From: Amblyomma americanum
Taxonomy: Eukaryota > Arthropoda > Arachnida > Ixodida > Ixodidae
Reading direction: 5' to 3'
Assembly: GCF_052857255.1 (NCBI RefSeq)
Contig: NC_135497.1
Location: 179,541,745 to 179,605,744 of the forward strand
Length of the DNA: 64,000 nt
A program made the translations under genes and the position numbers. A model generated the notes under the pieces. The model saw only the letters and a list, made by a program, of their open reading frames with translations. It searched no databases and was not told the DNA's origin. Positions 1 through 15,509 of this stretch are shown piece after piece (position 1 is the first letter of the stretch; each line of letters begins with the position of its first letter).

Positions 1-271
1 TGTCTCATATATCGTTGGACACCTGAACCGCGCTGTAAGGGAAGGGATAAGGGTGGGAGTGAAGAAGAAAGGAAGAAAGAGGTGTCGTAGTGGAGGGCTC
101 CGGAATAATTTCGACCACCTGGGAATCTTTAACGTGCTCTGAAATCGCACAGCCTACGGGCGCCTTAGCGTTTTGCCTCAGTAAAAACGCAGCCGCCACG
201 GTCGGGTTCGAACCCGGGAACTCCGGAGCAGTAGCTGAGCGCCCTAACCACTGAGTCATCGCGGTGGGTCT
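1..271 (-). mobile_element. tRNA-derived SINE (Ruka type), cut by window start
   Basis: Minus-strand SINE. The tRNA-like head at the right end has an A-box-like gactcagtgg and a B-box ggttcgaaccc. The body contains the family-typical ccggagccctccactac. The 3' ATT tail lies left of base 1. The right target-site duplication CTGCATACATTA is at 272-283. It lies in intron 3 of gene 1. Confidence 0.85.
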
Positions 272-539
272 CTGCATACATTAGCCCTGATAACTTCGTG
301 GTAGACACGCGGCACTGCAGTAATAGGCCGCAGCGTTCATTGGGTGATCAACCTCTCGCGATCATCAACTGCAACCTGCCACAGAGGCAGGGTGAACGCG
401 CTGCATATCCAAAGTGCGGAAGGCAATCAAATGGGGTTTGAAAGTGATGGCTTTACTGGCCGCAAACTTGCGATTTCGCCGTGGCGGTGCTCCGAGGAAG
501 TACATAACGTCACAACGCGCGGCTCACCGCGCATATTTC

Positions 540-865
540 TCTCGTTCTCGCTCCCTAGTCACTACTGAGCATGCGCCACTAGTAGCATCGAGCCACATGT
601 GTCCGCCGCTGCGCAGCGCCACGCCTTTCCTCAAAATCCAACTTTCAATTTTCAGTTTTCTCTTTTTTCTTTCCCTCCCTCCTTTATCGCTTCCTTTACG
701 GCTCGGTTCGGGTGTCCACCGAGATATGTGAGACGGTTACTGTGTCATTTCCTTTCCTCAAAAACCAAACAAAACTAGTCAGCCGACGGTGTTCATAGTT
801 CATTGGCGTTGACAACTTTGAAAAGGCCGTTCATTTTCACGAAAGGAATGACGTAATAATAAATG
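540..865 (+). repeat. Unnamed dispersed repeat, plus copy, left part
   Basis: Contains a SINE-like 3' segment (ttacggctcggttcgggtg, then cgagatatgtgagac) and continues through cattggcgttgacaac and ggccgttcattttcacg. The same blocks occur in reverse order and opposite strand at 1612-1925. After the nested SINE at 866-1164 the repeat resumes at 1165-1215 with ggctccgtgggtcagtgg. Equivalents begin at 19886, 39237 and 58590. Confidence 0.6.
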
Positions 866-1164
866 TAATAATTGGTTTTTGGGGAAAGGAAATTGCGCAG
901 TATCTGTCCCGTATATCGTTGGACACCTGAACCGAGTCGTAAGGGAAAGGATAAACGAGGGAGTGAAAGAAGAAAGAGGTGCCGTAGTGGAGGGCTCCGG
1001 AATAATTTCGACCACTTGGGGATCTTTCACGTGCACTGACATGGCACAAGACGCGGGCGCCTTAGCGTTTTTCCACCATAAAAATGCAGCCGCCGCTGTC
1101 GGGTTCGAACCCGGGAACTCCGGATCAGTAGCCGAGCGCCCTAACCACTGAGCCACCGCGGCGC
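866..1164 (-). mobile_element. tRNA-derived SINE (Ruka type) nested in an unnamed repeat
   Basis: Complete minus-strand SINE from the taataattgg tail to the ccgcggcg head, with an intact-looking A box (tggctcagtgg on the minus strand) and B box. It interrupts an older repeat: the sequence before it (540-865) and after it (1165-1215) matches a continuous stretch in the inverted copy at 1612-1925. No clear target-site duplication. Confidence 0.88.
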
Positions 1165-1215
1165 AAAACCGGCTCCGTGGGTCAGTGGAGACCTAAATCT
1201 CGCATTCATGCACGT
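1165..1215 (+). repeat. Unnamed dispersed repeat, plus copy, right part
   Basis: aaaccggctccgtgggtcag continues the repeat interrupted by the SINE at 866-1164; the inverted copy has the two parts contiguous. Confidence 0.55.
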
Positions 1216-1611
1216 GGGTTCCCCACACTGGATAGGCAGCGTGCCCTCCCTGCCACCCTTGGAGGTGGCACGCAGTTAATGGTTGATCGCGAGATATTGA
1301 TCAGCAAACGAACGCAGCGGCCTAGCTATTGCTGCAGTGCCGCATGTCAGCCACAACGCTGTCAGCGCTATTGCATTCAGGCCCCATCTCTCTCCCACCA
1401 CTGCCACGTGCATCAAATCACGAATGAGGCGTCCGCATATCCAGGCAGCCAGTTATGCGCCCTTCCTTTGTACAACTCCATCGTCGTCTAGAACATCGTC
1501 AACGCCAAGAACACAGTGAACGCCGACACCTTTCGCTTTGTATACCCTAGATTAACTGAGCTAATCCACATTAATTTTTTCCAGTTGCATGCCAACGCCA
1601 TGTTGCATGAA

Positions 1612-1925
1612 AGCGAAAGTGAGGTGTCCACTGACCCAGGGAGCCAGTTGTGCGCCTTTCCTTTCGTAAAAATGAACGGCCTCTACGTTGTCAACACCAA
1701 TGCACCAAATGAGCGCCGGCGGCTCATTTTTTTTTTTAGGAAAGGAAATGGAGCAGCAACTGTCTCATATGTCTCGGTGGACACTAGATCGAATGGATAA
1801 AGGCGGGATGGAAACCAGAAAAAAGAAAACATGAAAATCGAATTTAAGGAAAGGTGTGGCGCGACGCAGCGGCGGAACACCTATTGCTCGGTGCAACTAG
1901 TGGCTCAAGCGCAGTAGTGACTAGA
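1612..1925 (-). repeat. Unnamed dispersed repeat, inverted copy
   Basis: Reverse-strand homolog of 540-865 plus 1165-1215: ggtgtccactgacccaggga, ttttacgaaagg (minus), ctcggtggacac, and gcagtagtgacta near 1911. Together with the plus copy it forms a large imperfect inverted repeat in intron 3. A further degraded copy of the cagccagttatgcgccc block lies at about 1440-1510. Equivalents: 20958-21269, 40309-40623, 59661-59974. Confidence 0.6.
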
Positions 1926-2167
1926 CACGCTTACCCGAAATGGGCCGCTGGCTATAGCCTAGCGTAGCTCTCGCTACAAAAAATTCCATCCGCATTTGAC
2001 ACAACACCACATCACTCAGCAAAACGCATAGGTGGCGCATTACACAAGGAAGGAAGGCGGCCGTCTGCGGGGACAATCCGGCATAAAACAAAATATTACA
2101 GACAGATATAACACAGGATATGAGCACAACTGGCGGTTCTCCCTCCCCTGTGTTCATGTCATTTGTC

Positions 2168-2277
2168 ATGATCCATAACAGCGCGACAGACGGGACAAAG
2201 AAGAGGAGACACAACACACAGCGCTGTGTGTTGTGTCTCCTCTTCTCTGTCCCGTCTGTCGCGCTGTTATGGATCAT
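2168..2277. repeat. Near-perfect 110-bp palindrome
   Basis: Two 55-base arms meet with no spacer at cagc|gctg (2222/2223). They match at 54 of 55 positions; the one mismatch is acaaag on the left against ctctgt on the right. Ends are atgatccataac and gttatggatcat. It could fold as a long hairpin or cruciform. It lies in tubulin intron 3. Confidence 0.92.
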
Positions 2278-4640
2278 CGTCAGCACCAACTCGCCCAACA
2301 ACTGGTATTGTCATTTGTCACCCGTTTTACATAGGGACTCGCTGGAGAGATTGTGTTCTGTAGCCTAGTACAATGCGAGTCATGACTTGTTGAATTGTTT
2401 GCAGACGTGAACATATATTTTCAACTTCTTTCACCCGTCGCATTATCGGGAACTTCCGCAAGCTGTTAACTTCAACTGTGTTGAGCGTTGTTTATCTCTC
2501 TTCTCGCTACCTCCACCACGCAGCATAGGTATTGTTTTTTCCGCCCAGGACATGGCTTTCTTTCATGCCCAGCTTTCTGGGACATCTACTACTTGTGCCA
2601 TCTACCGGCAGTGGCGGCAACAGGGAGCGTAACTGAATGGGAAGGGGTACAAAAAAGTCGTAAAATGTGAACAAAATCACCTACAAAAATGCTTCGGGGA
2701 TTTGTGTAATATACATTTAGCTGAGGAATGTGCCGAAGTTTCTGTCCTGTGCTATTAATACACGAGCTTCCCAGCGCGTTTGAATATTATACGATGCTGC
2801 CTACGGGAGGGGGCCAAAGTTTGGCATTTTTCCAGACTTTGAAACTGTATAGCACCGTAACACGGATAGATATCGAAAATGCTTCCCAGCTTTAGGTACC
2901 CAAATATATGGTGTTTAAAATGGTGTGCAACGATCTGGCATAGCTTTGATCGAGAAGCTTCCTGAGGCCTTTTAATTGAAACGTGATATTGCCTAAAATA
3001 TGAAAGATGGCGCCCGGCACCGTGCTACGCTGCAGAAATGGTTCGGACTGCTGAAGTTGCGTCCATTTCGACGCTTACCTTTTTATCGGGTGACTTTTGC
3101 CTTGCAGACAAGAAAACATGTCAGAGCTCAAACCCAGTGTCTCGACCGGAACTTTAAATAAAGAAGGTTGTTACGATGACCATGCATTAACGCAGCTACA
3201 TAAAATATTAGTGGCTGTTCATATATGCTTGTCGTGGAGAGACTTTGCAAATTGTCAGCCCTTTGCTATTATCTAAAAAGTTTATTGGGGCGTGTGATCA
3301 TAATATATTAGGGTATAAGAGCTAGCTCGCCTGAATTTTAGCTATTCTTGTTACTTTTAAAGAGCGTAGCGGCATTCAAACGGCCGACATTAAAATGTAT
3401 TCGCGGATATAAATGTTTAAGTTTATTCTTTTAATACTTATTTAAGAAAATTTGATACAGCTTTACTCAGAAACATTCTGAAGCTGTTCAGCTGTTGTCG
3501 GGCCGAACACAGAATTCGGAGTCTAGAAGCAAATAGCGTCTAGATAGACGTTCAGGTTGTTACTGTCACGTTCACCTGTAATGCTTTCAAATTAGTGACT
3601 CTAGCGTTGTCCGAATATGGTGACTCGAGTTTGCACTTAGAGTTCTAACCTGGGTTCAGAACCTTTTGTTTTGGTCAACTAATTTTAATAAATGTGCTCG
3701 TTTCTATAGAAAATATATTTGTATGAATGTATGAATGAAAAATTTCACGCATGATCACTATTCATACTTTTATTGCTGCAGCTATTGACGACTTTTTTTT
3801 GCTGTTCTTTCATTCCGACTTCTGTAATATGCATGCATGATGTATTGCCGGGATCCATCCTGTGTAACACAACTGAAAAAGTGAGGCTTCGCTTTTGAGG
3901 TACGAAACTTCGCTTTTAAAGATACCGCAAGATACCGCCAACTTTTTTTCATTTTTGCAAACAAATTGGTGAATTTAATTGTGTCCACTTGTGGGCTACG
4001 TAAAAGCGCTTTTACATGGACGTCATCAAGGAAGCATTTCATAACGGTATATATAAATGGTAAATATGGTGGCTGTCGCAGTTTGCGGCACTGCCAGCCG
4101 CTACGCTGCCAGTCGCTGCTACGCTGCTTCGTCGGCCGATTGTCATGATATCGCATTTAATTCTCCCGCACCTCCCAGAGTGACATCGCAAGGGGCCGCC
4201 AGGTGCAAGAGGGTTAACCACGGATTAACAGGGTTAGTCGCGATGTCATATCAATCGTCTGAAGCGACTGTCTTGACAGCCTCCTTTGAAGAGCGTTTGC
4301 ATCTGTCCTTTGAGGCTGGGCTGTAATAATTTTAAGCAATAAATTTTTCTTTTTCACCAGTATAATAGATGAGTTGCGTTATCGCAAGCAGCATGCTTTT
4401 AAGATTCATCTTCTTCAAAATGCTATGAAAACGTGTAAAAAATTGACCGCCAATAGCAAGATCAAAGGATGTCAAGGGGTATAAATTAGAGGGGGAAGAA
4501 AAATAAAAAACAACTAAGTGTCCTGCCCACGCCAGTACAAATACTACATTGAGACTGTTAAAAGAATGAAAACTAGAAGTGCCCCCCGTTAGGACGGCCA
4601 ATAAAAATCGAGAGAAACACCCCCACAAATACATTCAAAG

Positions 4641-4668
4641 AGAGAGAGAGGGGCGGGTGGGGGGGTGG
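4641..4668 (+). repeat. GA run followed by a G-rich tract
   Basis: agagagagag runs into ggggcgggtgggggggtgg, which satisfies a G-quadruplex pattern on the plus strand. Present in intron 3 of every unit (e.g. 62690-62716). Confidence 0.7.
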
Positions 4669-5113
4669 CAAAGTCTTGCACAGGGTGCCGGGTGATGTGA
4701 GGCCGGCTCAGGACCCAGCCGCTATGCCCACATTTCAGCGTACGCGAAATGCAACAACGCTCCGGCTGTTTACCCCCGGGGGGTCGAATTAGTTCGAAGC
4801 GCTCCAGTGCGCTGTCCCTCATAGCCTGTAATGGAACTAATTTGTATAATTTCATTGTAGCTTTTCCCAGTTCCCAGGTTACTCTGCCTGCAGCAGCTTT
4901 GATTTCTGTGGTCAGGTGAAAAACTAATTATACTGCACTGAACAATACTATCGCTTACTTTGGAAGCAGCAGCGTTTGGTAAATCAAACCAAATACAATT
5001 GTAATAGAGAGGTAGAGCGCAACAAAAATAACCAGACGCTAAAAAGGAATGTATACCAATAATATAAGTCACGAATTGTATTCTATGTTACAAAGTTAAT
5101 GAGAATATCAAAT

Positions 5114-5155
5114 AGGCGGGGATGTCATTATAGCAGGCGGGGATGTCATTATAGC
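5114..5155 (+). repeat. 21-bp direct duplication
   Basis: Two adjacent perfect copies of a 21-base unit starting aggcggggatgtcattatag. Present in all four units (24458-24499, 43812-43853, 63162-63203). Confidence 0.95.
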
Positions 5156-5458
5156 ACGTAGCGGAAAGCACAATGTCAGCAAATTACCATGAATGAAGGG
5201 GAAGCCTTCATAACGATAACACTCATGGGAAGTGATCTGTTACGTTTACAGTAATATTCGAAGCACTGGAGATTATATTTCTTTTCTCCTTTGCACCTTG
5301 GGGAGGAAATCGAGCAAATGTAATAGGTCTATTTTCATGGCGTCGCTGTCAATAAACTTGCACTTGTCACACTATCTGATAGCTGGTGCGGAAGGGTTAT
5401 AACTTCCCCGCAAAAAGGCAAGGACAAGGGCTATAGTGCCGACATAAAATATTTTATT

Positions 5459-6327
5459 ATACACTTTTTATACAACATTTGGAAACAGAATGTGTACAGT
5501 CAGAATCACATAGCGTGATTACCTTGTGTTCATGTTACATGTACAACCAGAACGATGCACTCCAAACGTAACGAATATGAATATAACTAAACACACTTCA
5601 CAGCAACATGGCATACAAAAGAAGCAACACTTTGCGAAAAGAATAAAGAACAAGGCAAACTTTTAATCGGTTGCCAAACAAAATGAGTCAGCAAAGAAGG
5701 ACATACAAATGAACATAAACGATGGCATTGAATGTGCGTAGTACTGCTGTCGTCACTTTTCTCGAGCCTGTTTGTGCGCATTGTGCACTTGATGCCAGTA
5801 TCATATGATCTACGCCCGATACGACCAATCAGTTTTCTTAAATTCGCTGCAAAATTTTTTCCTGCTGCCCCGCAGAACTTAAAGGCGTGTGTGCATGTTC
5901 ATTTTCAAAGCACACCCCCCCAAGTACTTTTTCTAGCTGTACTGATTGCGTTATAAATCTGTTATCCATGGTTTGTTTACATAAAAGAATTTTTTTACGC
6001 AAAAGACAAGCCAAAAGATCAGTTTAAAAGTGACAACGGGAATACTTACAAAACACACATATCACATTTATATTACACCAAAAAATTGCTCAGGGCATAT
6101 ATGGCAGGTAAACAGTCACATAATACAAATACACTATTTTTAGTACACACCGAACACTCCTTTAGAAGCAGGTTACATAAGGCATCAGGAACATTACTCT
6201 TCATCTTCAAGCAGTGATGCACTTTCTAAGCTAGAGGTACAACACAGCACTATAAATACAGGAGGAAACACGCAAAACTAAAAGGCACATCTCACCACAT
6301 AACAGTTACCTCCTCCTATGACTACAA
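5459..6327. other. AT-rich stretch downstream of the antisense ORF
   Basis: No ORF of note. It may be the 3' untranslated remains of the minus-strand transposon-like ORF, because it lies between that ORF's stop and a minus-strand AATAAA at 5453-5458. Equivalents: 24803-25671, 44157-45025. Confidence 0.4.
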
Positions 6328-10673
<4,346 letters not shown>

Positions 10674-10703
10674 TTTGTGTGCAGTGCCTTTTTTTTGGTT
10701 TAC

Positions 10704-10709
10704 AATAAA
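10704..10709 (+). promoter_or_regulatory. Poly(A) signal, gene 1
   Basis: AATAAA 31 bases after the tubulin stop, followed by a GT-rich stretch (gtgtttgtttgtc) of the kind found downstream of cleavage sites. The 3' UTR would be only about 50-60 bases. Confidence 0.85.
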
Positions 10710-12404
10710 GTGTTTGTTTGTCATGGATCCTTCTTTTTGAGCCAGGTGCTTGTGCACTTTAGTTATGTCGTAGGCCCGGACTGCGTCACAAGGATGGTCA
10801 CGCAGAGCAGCTAAGCCTTACTGTATTGCAATGTGCGCACATCTGTAAATAGCCGTGTGACTTGCGTTTTCGGCATTTTGACGAAACTCTGAAATCTGTT
10901 AAAATCTTCTCATCGAACCACTTTTAGAGCGAGCGCAAGGTGATCTTAAGGAAAACAAGTTTTGATGAGCTATTATTGTTCTCGGATACTTCCTGTCTGA
11001 TGATGTGGCAAATTCTCTGTGCTGTCGAAACAGATATGAGACGAGCCGGTTTGTAGAACATCGCTACGGAGAATACATTTTGCTTATTCTCAGTGTTACT
11101 TGACTGAGGTTTTTGGCGTATTATCTAGCCGTCATCTTTTGTCTCTCATTTTTACGATCTTGAACAAAAATTTCAGTGACGGGATCTTCGTCAATACTAG
11201 GACGATCGAATCCCTTTCCTTGAGAGGCTCTTCTAATTGGAAGGAAAACACGTTGAGAAGACGCCGACAGGACATCAAGTGGCATTTGAGGCTGCTTGAC
11301 CAATTGTTCAGCAATAGTCCAGCTCCTCGGGGCTGCTGAACCTGTAGCGATCGAACCACAAGGCCCATATCTCGTCCTTCTGTGAGCGGCATAGCCCTAA
11401 CCCGGGACGCTGCGCAGAAAGGTTCGTCGTCAAAGGCTTTGGCGATTCGCCACTGTGAGGAGCCCTCAACCCTTAACACTCAACGAACATTGTCCGTGTT
11501 GAATTCTGCGCTATTGATTCAGAATCCCTTAGCGTGGTGTCCACAGAAACGGAGGGTAGGTGCTTTGGAAGCCACGCGAGATTTCGTGATCTGAAAGCCC
11601 TATGGTTGGAGGCGGGAGCGAATTTTCCGGCTAGGGCCTGGGGTAAACAGCTTTTTGTCTCTATAGCAGTTTAGCGTCAGCATCACCAGCTCTTAATGCG
11701 ATAGCGGTAAAGGCCCCGTTCACCCGAAAATCCAGTACCGATGTTCGTGTTTTCGGTGTTGCGAGTGAAAAATCGCAAGCTCTTGATTGCCCAGGTAGAA
11801 TGCCCAGGTATTTTTGGATGCAAAGTAGAGAACGACCGTCTGCATATATGGTAATTAACCGATTGCATTACCGCGTTATACCCTTAGGGCGGAGCTTAAG
11901 TGATCATTCCAAGTTTTGCATGGCAGGTAGGAAAGCGCTTCCTGATGTCCCCGAGGGGCTCAAGTATGTCTCCGTAGTACGTTTTCATTACAGGATAGGT
12001 TCCCATTTCGTCGACTACCGCTTGGTTTTATGACCGCGAGCTGTGGCGTTCGTGATTTGATTCCCGGTGTGTAGAGCCCATGTCATGGTAAGTGGTTCTC
12101 AGCTGGTACCCCCATGGCGGAATATTTGGGAAGCCTTCTCGATGGGGCTACCGCTGGTGTAATTACGACTGATTGTCTGCGAGTCGAGGTTACTGTCAAG
12201 GATCTGTGCCATCTGTTGCCGTCGGCGACTGCGAGGATTTTCGTGGTCAAATAGCATCCAGGTCGCGGCAGTGTAACGCGAAATTCGGCGACAACTCGTG
12301 CACTACTGGAGTGGAACTCGTTGCATTTTTATCGCCTTACCGTAATATCCGGTATACAGTCCGCACGCAGTGTATAGTCCGCAACACACAATTTTGGCTG
12401 CATA
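10710..12404. other. Intergenic stretch downstream of tubulin, nothing identified
   Basis: Follows the tubulin poly(A) signal and ends at the LINE fragment. The ORFs are short and carry no motif. The part from about 11380 to 12330 has the GC-rich, frameless look of an old dispersed repeat, but I cannot identify it. Equivalents: 30054-31747 and 49408-51102. Confidence 0.5.
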
Positions 12405-12730
12405 TGGATTGTAAAACTTTTATTTCCAACAGTTTGAGAGGCTTTAGGCCCCTCGCCTAAACGACAGCCAGAATGTCCTGGCTTGTGGCGGCGTCTTCGG
12501 CCAGTTGTACGACCTTTGTCTGAATCATCAGATCGGTGCTGAATAGGAGAGGCTCCCATTGGTCAAGCGACAGAATTTTTTCCCTCCAGGGGGGCAAAAG
12601 GGCATTTCCAATATATATGGTTGAGATCCGCGTTGTGGTGACATAGCTTGCACACATTTGAATAGTGTGACGAATAATAAAGACTACACATACCTGGGTT
12701 CTGGAACGTATGAGTCTGGAGAAGGCTGAT
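12405..12730 (-). mobile_element. 5'-truncated, frameshifted LINE 3' end
   Basis: Two minus-strand frames encode, in order, CKLCHHNADLNHIYWKCP and then SLDQWEPLL and VVQLAEDAATSQDILAVV with a stop at 12457. This is the layout of the C-terminus of tick non-LTR retrotransposon polyproteins (CxxC...ADLxHIxWxCP followed by a WExLL...Q...A..AA tail). A frameshift lies between the two. A short 3' UTR ends in aaataaaagttttac. Confidence 0.7.
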
Positions 12731-13038
12731 GAGAAAAAAAAATACTAGACTTTCCGCACTCGTTACATACACTATCAGAATCAGGCGTGCGAACAGCACA
12801 TAAAATTATATTTGGCGCAGTTCAAGTATCACAAAACGTGGCAATAGAGTAAGCTTCGCGAACTTTGTGCCACATTCAGCGATGCTGAAAAGGAAAAAAT
12901 GCTGTGCAGTGCATATATACAGATGGTCCGCAAAGCGCAAAATATAAATTTTTTAGCATGTATAACTCGCAGACTGTATACCAGAAACAATAGTATATGT
13001 TACAGAATTTCTGCCCCTCCCCCTAAAAGAGCCGCTTG

Positions 13039-13039
<1 letters not shown>

Positions 13040-13104
<65 letters not shown>
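13040..13104. repeat. (TA)n microsatellite, 65 bp
   Basis: Uninterrupted TA dinucleotide run in the intergenic part of unit 1. Its length differs from the runs in units 2 and 3. Confidence 0.97.
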
Positions 13105-13106
<2 letters not shown>

Positions 13107-13602
13107 AATTCTTTCTCAGCATACAGGAAATGCTAGGCATCTCATGGGGCAAGGAAATATGCTACAGATTAGAAATTACGACCTACACTGCGCTCATCAT
13201 CCTCGTCCGTAGAGTTTTCCTCGTTCCATTTACTTACAAGCACAAGGCACTCCGAGCGTATGCAAATTCTAAAGCTTCATTTGGGTAAGCACAACGAATG
13301 AATGAGTCAAATAACATTTATTTACTTACATTCAACCGCATAAACGAACAGTTCGATCAGTGTTTATATTTTTTAACGGCAAGCTCATGATTCACCCAAA
13401 GATGAGGAAGACGAGGTTTGCGACGTTCCGCGATGTGTTCATCTCTAAAAACTCAAATTTCCTTTAAATAATATAAGGCACACTTTTTACGCACTTCTTG
13501 GCCTTCGCCGGATTCTGAGCTGATCCCTCTTTATGGGAGTTAGTCATTAACCTTGCGAGACCAACGACAACCAAACACGGTTGACTACAAATCACCTACT
13601 CC
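13105..13602. other. Intergenic stretch between TA run and SINE, nothing recognised
   Basis: No coding signal or known repeat seen. Equivalents: 32456-32953 and 51809-52306. Confidence 0.6.
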
Positions 13603-13612
13603 TTCAGTGCAG

Positions 13613-13929
13613 GTGCCCGCCGCGGTGGCTCAGTGGTTAGGGCGCTCGACTACTGATCCGGAGTTCCCGGGTTCGAACCCGACCGCGGCGGCTGCGTTTT
13701 TATGGAGGAAAAACGCTAAGGCGCCCGTGTGCTGTGCGATGTCAGTGCACGTTAAAGAACCCCAGGTGGTCGAGATTATTCCGGAGCCCTCCACTACGGC
13801 ACCTATTCATTTCTTCTTTCACTCCCTCCTTTATTCCTTCCCTTACGGCGCGGTTCAGGTGTCCAACGATATATGAGACAGATACTGCGCCATTTCCTTT
13901 CCCCAAAAAAAACAATTATTATTATTATT
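13613..13929 (+). mobile_element. tRNA-derived SINE (Ruka type), plus strand, intergenic
   Basis: The best-preserved SINE: head gccgcggtggctcagtgg, B box gggttcgaaccc, body, then atttcctttccccaaaa and an ATT tail. Ten-base flanking repeats TTCAGTGCAG (13603-13612) and TTCAGCGCAG (13928-13937) differ at one base and are probably the target-site duplication. It lies about 2.4 kb upstream of the gene 2 promoter. Confidence 0.92.
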
Positions 13930-13937
13930 CAGCGCAG

Positions 13938-14599
13938 ATCGGGTTTGGGGTAGGTGTCGCATTTGTAAATATACAAGCGCAAAACGTAAGCCCATGTTAC
14001 GGCAGAAGGGAAGACATTACGACAAATCCAGTGCTCTCCTCACTGTAGTCGCGTCTCTTTTTGTGTACTCACTTCGTTTTTACAATGCGTGAGTATCGTT
14101 ACAACAGATCCTGGTTGAACGAGCGTAATGGAAACGCCTGCTCGATGCTGCGGGCATCTTGGAAGCCTTAACGCGGGAAGCAACGCGCAAGCTGTGCAAC
14201 ATACTCTGAAAAGCTGTTAAAATTGTATGTACTGAATTTCGCGAGATAGGGGTCACAGTCATGCTGTCACAAAAAATCCTCAGCATATTTAATCCAGTTA
14301 ATGAACAATTTCGAGCGTAAGGAGGCCCGTACCAAATCGCACTCAGCTTGCCACCGTTACAAATGCTGGTAAGGAATTGTCTGTTTTGCTGCTGGGGCCT
14401 GATGTTTAATTCACAGGAAGTGTTTTTAAACACCTGTTTTGATGCACAGCACGGAGAAGGCTCAAATGCAAGCATTTTTCTCTTAGTTTTGTACACTAGG
14501 TATGCGGATATCCATGGCTATTGAGGAAGGCTCTAATTTTGTTCCTCTTACGTTATGTTAAGGTCTGTTTACACAATGAACCCCATATCGGAGACGCCG
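13938..14599. other. Intergenic stretch between two SINEs, nothing recognised
   Basis: A 138-codon minus-strand ORF at 14080-14496 has no recognisable motif and I do not call it a gene. Equivalents: 33289-33950 and 52642-53303. Confidence 0.6.
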
Positions 14600-14825
14600 C
14601 AGTGCCTTTGGCGGTCGTCTGTTGATACCAAGGTCGCCAGTTCGATTCCTGCCGCGGCGGCCATATTTCGATGGAGGCGTAATACAAAAATGCCCGTGTG
14701 CTGCAGCGACAAGTGGCGCATGTTAAAGATCCCCATTTGGGCTACATTATTCTGCAGCCCTCCACTGCAGTGTTCCTCATACCCCATGTGTCGGTTCGAG
14801 ATGTTAAACTCGACAATTACAAAAA
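14600..14825 (+). mobile_element. Old, diverged SINE of a second tRNA-derived family
   Basis: It contains a B-box-like gttcgattcctgccgcggc, then atttcgatggaggcg, aaaatgcccgtgtgctg, gttaaagatcccc and ccctccactgcag, and ends ttaaactcgacaatta. The order parallels Ruka, but the 3' part differs and the copy has accumulated many changes. Confidence 0.65.
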
Positions 14826-14925
14826 AGAAAATCTGGAGACCAGTTTTTGTGTCGCGAAACAGGCTTCGCGTGACGTTCTCCTTTCAGTTCGTTGAGTTCG
14901 CGCCTGGCCCGTATCTGGCCTGGCC

Positions 14926-15100
14926 CCGGTTGATGATGATGATGATGATAATGATGATGATTTTGGCCTCTGGTTGAATGGTACGTACCCACGGTGGGGG
15001 ATTGGACAGGGTACATTGGCCCCGGTTATCTGCGCACCAGGGGTTCCAGCAGAAATTCCGATATCCTTTTTTCTGACGGCGGACCCCGGATCCTTGGCTG
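14926..15100 (-). mobile_element. Probable retroelement 3' remnant with ATC tail
   Basis: On the minus strand, sequence ending cacgtgggtacgtaccatt-like (caccgtgggtacgtaccatt) runs into a (ATC)n simple tail at 14931-14960, as LINE or SINE 3' ends often do. No conserved coding remains. Equivalents are near 34277-34451 and 53630-53804. Confidence 0.35.
14931..14960. repeat. (GAT)n microsatellite
   Basis: tgatgatgat-type run with one interruption (gataatgat). Equivalents at 34282-34311 and 53635-53664. Confidence 0.9.
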
Positions 15101-15101
15101 C

Positions 15102-15244
15102 CATGTTGGTGAACGTCGCACAGTGAAATTTGATGCGCATGTCTAATCCTGTTATCAGCACCTGTGGTGCTGGAGGTCGGAGCAAGCGGCTGTAAGTGGA
15201 TTAGGCATACGCACGGCCAGTCGCCGTGCTACGTTCACCAACAT
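15102..15244. repeat. Diverged inverted repeat with ~47-base arms
   Basis: The left arm (15102-15149, catgttggtgaacgt to gtctaatcc) matches the reverse complement of the right arm (15198-15244, ggattaggc to acgttcaccaacat) at most positions, around a 48-base loop. It may be a foldback or MITE remnant. Equivalents: 34453-34595 and 53806-53948. Confidence 0.6.
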
Positions 15245-15509
15245 CAGACAATTGTCCGCGGGCAGTGTGCATACCTAACGCACCGAAAGCAGAACGCCGC
15301 CCGGACCAAGGAACGGCAAGAGGCCCGTATTGTGAATCCACATTTACTAAAGAATTCCATGATCCATCAAAAGTATCGATTATTATACCTAGTAAAATCA
15401 CTGCCCGGATGAACAATTTCTGCGCAAATTGTCTGTGTTAATAGCTTGCTGTTCACCATGCATATATTGGCACATAGCCACCCAATCTGAACCTGGCAAC
15501 GTTTGGCAG

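Larger units (their letters stand above)
2278..5440. other. Intron 3 stretch without recognised genes
   Basis: AT-rich intronic sequence. I find no domain-bearing ORF. It holds only the 21-bp duplication (5114), the GA/G-rich tract (4641) and a 16-base palindrome gtaaaagcgcttttac at 4000. A minus-strand ORF at 3782-4156 (124 codons) is open in all copies but shows no recognisable motif. Equivalent stretches: 21622-24784, 40976-44138, 60327-63488. Confidence 0.6.

Noticed and set aside
800..1156. Minus-strand ORF with QWLGRSATDPEFPGSNPT, and similar ORFs at 5-277 and 13553-13876
   Set aside because: These are translations of the tRNA-like head and body of the SINEs and not host proteins.
3782..4156. 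124-codon minus-strand ORF open in all four units
   Set aside because: The units are too similar for openness to be informative, and no domain, signal or homolog is recognisable.
12899..13288. 129-codon ORF with a long YI repeat
   Set aside because: The repeat is the translated TA microsatellite; its length changes between units and breaks the frame in unit 2.
13615..13690. tRNA-like sequence with A and B boxes
   Set aside because: It continues into the SINE body and ATT tail and lacks a proper anticodon stem and acceptor end, so it is a SINE head and not a tRNA gene.
14080..14496. 138-codon minus-strand ORF
   Set aside because: No motif, no splice or promoter context, and it lies among retroelement debris.
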